Position numbers and translations under genes: made by a program. This document shows, piece by piece, positions 22,020 through 24,661 of a stretch of 24,661 nt of DNA. Source of the DNA: an uncultured Gammaproteobacteria bacterium (GTDB taxonomy: Bacteria; Pseudomonadota; Gammaproteobacteria; Steroidobacterales; Woeseiaceae); contig CALKYK010000317.1 of assembly GCA_938003715.1 (NCBI GenBank), positions 1 to 24,661 on the forward strand, read 5' to 3'. Position 1 is the first letter of the stretch. Each line of letters begins with the position of its first letter. The notes under the pieces were generated by a model. That model was given only the letters and a program-made list of their open reading frames with translations, was not told where the DNA came from and ran no database searches.

Positions 22020-22799
22020 ATGGATCGCCGCAATTTCTTGACCACCATCAGCGCCGCGTCGGCCGCGACCATCGCCAGCGCCACGACCTTGAGCGCCAAG
22101 GCGGACGCGCTCGAGGACGCGATGGTCGAACAGCTCGACAAGCGCCGCGCGAAACCGAGCCACTGCTTCATCGAGGGACGGCCGGCGCGGGATCCGGACG
22201 ACAGGGGACAGTATTTCCAGCGCTACGACCCGGCCCTGCCGGTTCTGCCCGACCAACCGACGCTGATGGATTTCTACAAGCTGCGGTTTTCCACCAACCA
22301 CGTCACGCAAAGCGCGCGACTGGCAAAAATCAATGGCAGCAGCGAAAAAGTGATACTCGCCTGCCTGCTGCACGACGTCGGGCTGCACATCATGGGCACC
22401 GATCACGGCTACTGGTGCGCGCAGCTGGTTCGTCCCTACGTCGATGAAGAGGTTGCCTGGGCGATCGAGAAACACCAGGCGCTGCGCTTCTTCCCGGATC
22501 CCGAATACGACTACGAATACCCGGAGGCCTACATTCGCCTGTTCGGTGACGACTACGTGCCGGAGCCGTACCTGAAGGAAGAACACGACCGGGCAAAGAA
22601 CCACAAGTGGTACGGATCGTCGCGGGAGATCACCGTCAACGACGTGTATGCGTTCGACCCGGACATCACGGTGGATGTCGAGGACTTCACGGACATCATC
22701 GGCCGCCACTTCAAGCAGCCGAAAGAAGGTCTCGGTTTCGACGGCAGCCCCGTTGCGCACATGTGGCGCAGCATCATCTGGCCGAACAACTTCCTATAA
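22020..22799 (+). CDS. Tat-signal HD-domain protein, diiron oxygenase-like
   Basis: A 259-residue protein with a Tat-type signal (MDRRNFLTTISAASA, to about residue 28) and an HD-domain core: H94 (TNHVTQSARL), H118-D119 (LLHDVGLH), H123, H129 (TDHGYW), H152 (EKHQALRF) and a cluster of Asp in the C-terminal part (FDPDITVDVEDFTD). The first two metal histidines are 24 residues apart, as in PhnZ; the extra downstream histidines fit a binuclear site of the PhnZ/myo-inositol oxygenase type rather than a plain phosphohydrolase. The start at 22020 follows GAAGGGGGACAAC. Cytoplasmic FAH-type hydrolase lies just upstream, and a second Tat enzyme is divergent. Alternatives: a phosphohydrolase or a cofactor-binding paralogue. 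Function inferred. Confidence 0.8.
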   Translation: MDRRNFLTTISAASAATIASATTLSAKADALEDAMVEQLDKRRAKPSHCFIEGRPARDPDDRGQYFQRYDPALPVLPDQPTLMDFYKLRFSTNHVTQSARLAKINGSSEKVILACLLHDVGLHIMGTDHGYWCAQLVRPYVDEEVAWAIEKHQALRFFPDPEYDYEYPEAYIRLFGDDYVPEPYLKEEHDRAKNHKWYGSSREITVNDVYAFDPDITVDVEDFTDIIGRHFKQPKEGLGFDGSPVAHMWRSIIWPNNFL

Positions 22800-22830
22800 G
22801 CAGGTCGCAGGTCGGCCGGGGCAGCAGCTG

Positions 22831-23271
22831 CTAAATCGCCTCGTCAAGGGGCTCGGAATCCTCGATCTGTTCGAGGAGATTGATCGCGACGCCGACGAAA
22901 TCGGTATCGGTGACGATGCCGACCAGCCTGCCTTCGGTCACGACCGGCAGGCAACCGACGCGATGTTTTTCCAGGAAAAGTGCGGCCTGCCGCAGGCTGG
23001 CGCCCTCACTGACCGTGGCGATGTTGCGGATCATGACGTCGGCGATCCGGACGTCCGCGGGCTGAAGCCTTGCGCCGGGTTCCCGCAGAATCGAATCTGA
23101 TGCCGCCAGCACGTCGGTCAGTGTGACCAGTCCGACGAGATGGTCTTTGTCGACGGTCACCGGCAAGTGGTGAATCCGGTGTTTCCGCATCAGGCGGCGA
23201 GCGTCGGCCAGGCTGTCGCCGGGGGAGACTGTCACGAGCTCGGTGCTCATGATTGTGTCCAGTTCCATCAT
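22831..23271 (-). CDS. Two-CBS-domain protein
   Basis: A 146-residue protein that consists of two CBS domains and little else: CBS1 about residues 4-58 (IMSTELVTVSPGDSLADA ... LVGLVTLTDVLA) and CBS2 about 74-128 (VMIRNIATVSEGASL ... LVGIVTDTDFVGV). Pairs of CBS domains form a Bateman module that binds adenine nucleotides such as AMP, ATP or NAD and acts as an energy sensor, usually on a partner protein. No attached enzyme is present, so the partner must be encoded elsewhere. Two adjacent ATGs (23271 or 23268) are possible starts; GGAG precedes them. It lies 73 bases behind the alpha/beta hydrolase on the same strand. Confidence 0.93.
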   Translation of the reverse strand: MMELDTIMSTELVTVSPGDSLADARRLMRKHRIHHLPVTVDKDHLVGLVTLTDVLAASDSILREPGARLQPADVRIADVMIRNIATVSEGASLRQAALFLEKHRVGCLPVVTEGRLVGIVTDTDFVGVAINLLEQIEDSEPLDEAI

Positions 23272-23344
23272 CGGACGGCTCCGCTGAAGAAGTTACGCGG
23301 TCCAGTGTAGCGAGTGACGATGCCGCGCAAATTGCGGCTTTCCC

Positions 23345-24295
23345 TTACTCGGCTGCGCCGACCAGCGGCAGCACCTCGGCCGCGATGGCCATCAGCTCGC
23401 CGATCACCTCCGGCCGGTCCGGATCGACGTGCGAGCCCTCGGTCCAGCGCAGCAGTTTGGGTTCGCTCGCCGCCGCGAACAGGCGCTCGGTTTCCCCCGG
23501 CGGCGTGCGCTCGTCGTGGCGGGCACCGATGATGACGACGGGTCGCGGCGACAGTTTCGCAACATGCTGCCCGGTATTCAGTGCCGGACCGTACGCGAGC
23601 CAGTGCAGAATCGTGCCGAGCGGGTAGTGCAGGAACTCGATGTCGACCCGGCGCCGCACCTGCCATTCCAGCCACAGGCGATTGTCGGCGGCGCCGTGTA
23701 CCAGCACGACCGCGTCGATGCGCTCGTCGCGAACGGCCGCCGTCGAGGCAAACGGCACGCCCAGGCTCGCACCGATGACGACGATGCGATCGGTATCGAC
23801 CCAGCTCTGCTCGGTGAGCCAGTCGATCACCAGGGACACGGCCGGGACCGTGTCGAGAAAGCCCTGTCGGGCCAGCGGGATCGTCTCCAGTACCGGTACC
23901 AGGCCCTTGACGCGCTCGGGACCGTGGTACGGATAGTCGAGCGCAATGATCGCGTTTTGCCCGACCTCGCCGAACAGGTCGACCGCATCGCTGCCGGTGC
24001 GGTGTCCGCCGAGCACCATCAAAACCGGCAGCGGTTGCTCGTGCACGCGCGGCCGGATCACCCGCGCCGAAACTTCGAGGCCGGAGTCCGAGGTCAGGGT
24101 GATGAAATCATTCGACTGCGTGGCGCTACGCTGCGAGGCGCCGAATTCGAAGCCGTCGAGCGTGCCGTGGCGGTCCACCCAGTAGGACTCCAGCGGCCGG
24201 TGCGCGTCCTGGCGCAGCCAGACCAGGCCGGCCGCTGCCGCAAGAATCAGCAGCAGCAAGCCGTAAACGACGATGCGGCGTATCCAGACCAGCAT
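23345..24295 (-). CDS. Membrane-anchored alpha/beta hydrolase
   Basis: A 316-residue protein with one N-terminal membrane anchor (residues 2-27) and a soluble alpha/beta-hydrolase domain that should face the periplasm. The catalytic triad reads S177 (IGASLGVPF), D261 (GARHDERTP) and H289 (EGSHVDPD), and GGHRTGSD at 96-103 gives the oxyanion hole region. I chose the ATG at 24295, preceded by AGGGAGT at good spacing, over a longer in-frame start 19 codons upstream. Substrate is unknown; esterase or peptidase activity is likely. It is divergent from the amidohydrolase lipoprotein gene at the right edge. Confidence 0.9.
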   Translation of the reverse strand: MLVWIRRIVVYGLLLLILAAAAGLVWLRQDAHRPLESYWVDRHGTLDGFEFGASQRSATQSNDFITLTSDSGLEVSARVIRPRVHEQPLPVLMVLGGHRTGSDAVDLFGEVGQNAIIALDYPYHGPERVKGLVPVLETIPLARQGFLDTVPAVSLVIDWLTEQSWVDTDRIVVIGASLGVPFASTAAVRDERIDAVVLVHGAADNRLWLEWQVRRRVDIEFLHYPLGTILHWLAYGPALNTGQHVAKLSPRPVVIIGARHDERTPPGETERLFAAASEPKLLRWTEGSHVDPDRPEVIGELMAIAAEVLPLVGAAE

Positions 24296-24405
24296 GCGCG
24301 ACTCCCTGAGCGGTGCACCGATTTTCGCACAGGCAGCCGCGATTGCTGACACCGATCGAAGGCTGCGTTAACGTGCACGGCCCGTATTCGCAATCGGTAA
24401 GACCC

Positions 24406-24661
24406 ATGCAGCGCGCATTTTTCGCAACCCTGATCGCCGTCTTTCTCGCCGCCTGCGGGCCCGACCCGCAGGACGTCAGCGCCGAAGGTGGTGCGGACCT
24501 GATCCTGACCAATGCCCGCGTGTACACGCTCGGCTGGGGCGATCCCGCGCCGGACGGCACGCTCGTGCCGGAGGCGCCGCACTACGGCAGCGGCTGGCAG
24601 CCGGATGCACAGGCCGTCGCGACGCGCGGCGGCGAGATCCTTGACGTCGGTTCGACGAGCG
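24406..24661 (+). CDS. Amidohydrolase lipoprotein, N-terminal part
   Basis: The first 85 codons of a gene that runs off the window. The start shows a lipoprotein signal (MQRAFFATLIAVFLAAC, lipobox LAAC), so the mature protein is anchored to a membrane. It is followed by ADLILTNARVYTL and AVATRGGEILDVG, the opening beta-sandwich of an amidohydrolase, probably of the YtcJ type. The catalytic barrel lies outside the window. It is the third amidohydrolase of the window, all of them apparently exported. The ribosome site (GGTAAGA) is weak. Confidence 0.8.
   Translation, partial: MQRAFFATLIAVFLAACGPDPQDVSAEGGADLILTNARVYTLGWGDPAPDGTLVPEAPHYGSGWQPDAQAVATRGGEILDVGSTS

Noticed and set aside
23429..24349. 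Plus-strand frame antisense to the alpha/beta hydrolase
   Set aside because: No domain; the minus-strand gene has a complete catalytic triad.
1..24661. tRNA, rRNA, CRISPR, insertion sequences, phage integrase, attachment sites
   Set aside because: No cloverleaf, spaced repeats, transposase-like protein or terminal inverted repeats were noticed; a covariance-model search would be needed to exclude small RNAs.

Overview
The window is compact, GC-rich bacterial chromosome with about two dozen genes, mostly separated by 0 to 150 bases. GC content, many GTG/TTG starts and gene families (Tat-exported enzymes, PA-less secreted M28 peptidase, MarR, LytTR, NhaC, TctABC, BKACE) fit a free-living, probably marine or soil gammaproteobacterium that scavenges peptides and amino acids. 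Assignment to a particular order is not possible from the sequence alone. No tRNA, rRNA, CRISPR array, insertion sequence or phage gene was seen; apart from promoter and hairpin signals the content is protein-coding.

Layout. (1) 1-6405: an exported hydrolase block. It holds the end of a metal-dependent amidohydrolase, a signal-peptide M28 peptidase with an altered metal site, a small exported protein, a second exported amidohydrolase, a signal-peptide M20 carbamoylase/allantoate-hydrolase-type enzyme and a LolA-like exported protein. Most carry signal peptides, so the block points to periplasmic breakdown of peptides or N-substituted amino acids. (2) 6544-9959: a membrane-anchored LytTR regulator divergent from nhaC (Na+/H+ antiporter), followed by an AI-2E/UPF0118-family permease; a likely ion-homeostasis module. 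(3) 9967-11176: a MarR regulator divergent from two tiny genes, one extremely acidic and one Arg/His-rich, closed by a strong intrinsic terminator. The shared promoter has an inverted repeat spanning the -35/-10 region.

(4) 11272-16351: a tightly overlapping five-gene operon: class III aminotransferase, BKACE (DUF849 beta-keto acid cleavage enzyme), and the TctC, TctB and TctA parts of a tripartite tricarboxylate-type transporter. Read together this looks like a self-contained uptake and degradation route for an amino acid that is transaminated to a beta-keto acid and cleaved with acetyl-CoA. It is the most interesting system in the window. (5) 16358-19833: two small membrane proteins back to back, a MATE exporter with a thioredoxin-fold protein, and an AhpD-like CxxC protein. 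(6) 19983-22799: a Tat-signal class V aminotransferase divergent from a fumarylacetoacetate-hydrolase-family enzyme and a Tat-signal HD-domain protein whose histidine spacing recalls PhnZ/MIOX diiron oxygenases. (7) 22831-24661: a stand-alone two-CBS protein, a membrane-anchored alpha/beta hydrolase and the start of an amidohydrolase lipoprotein that runs off the window.
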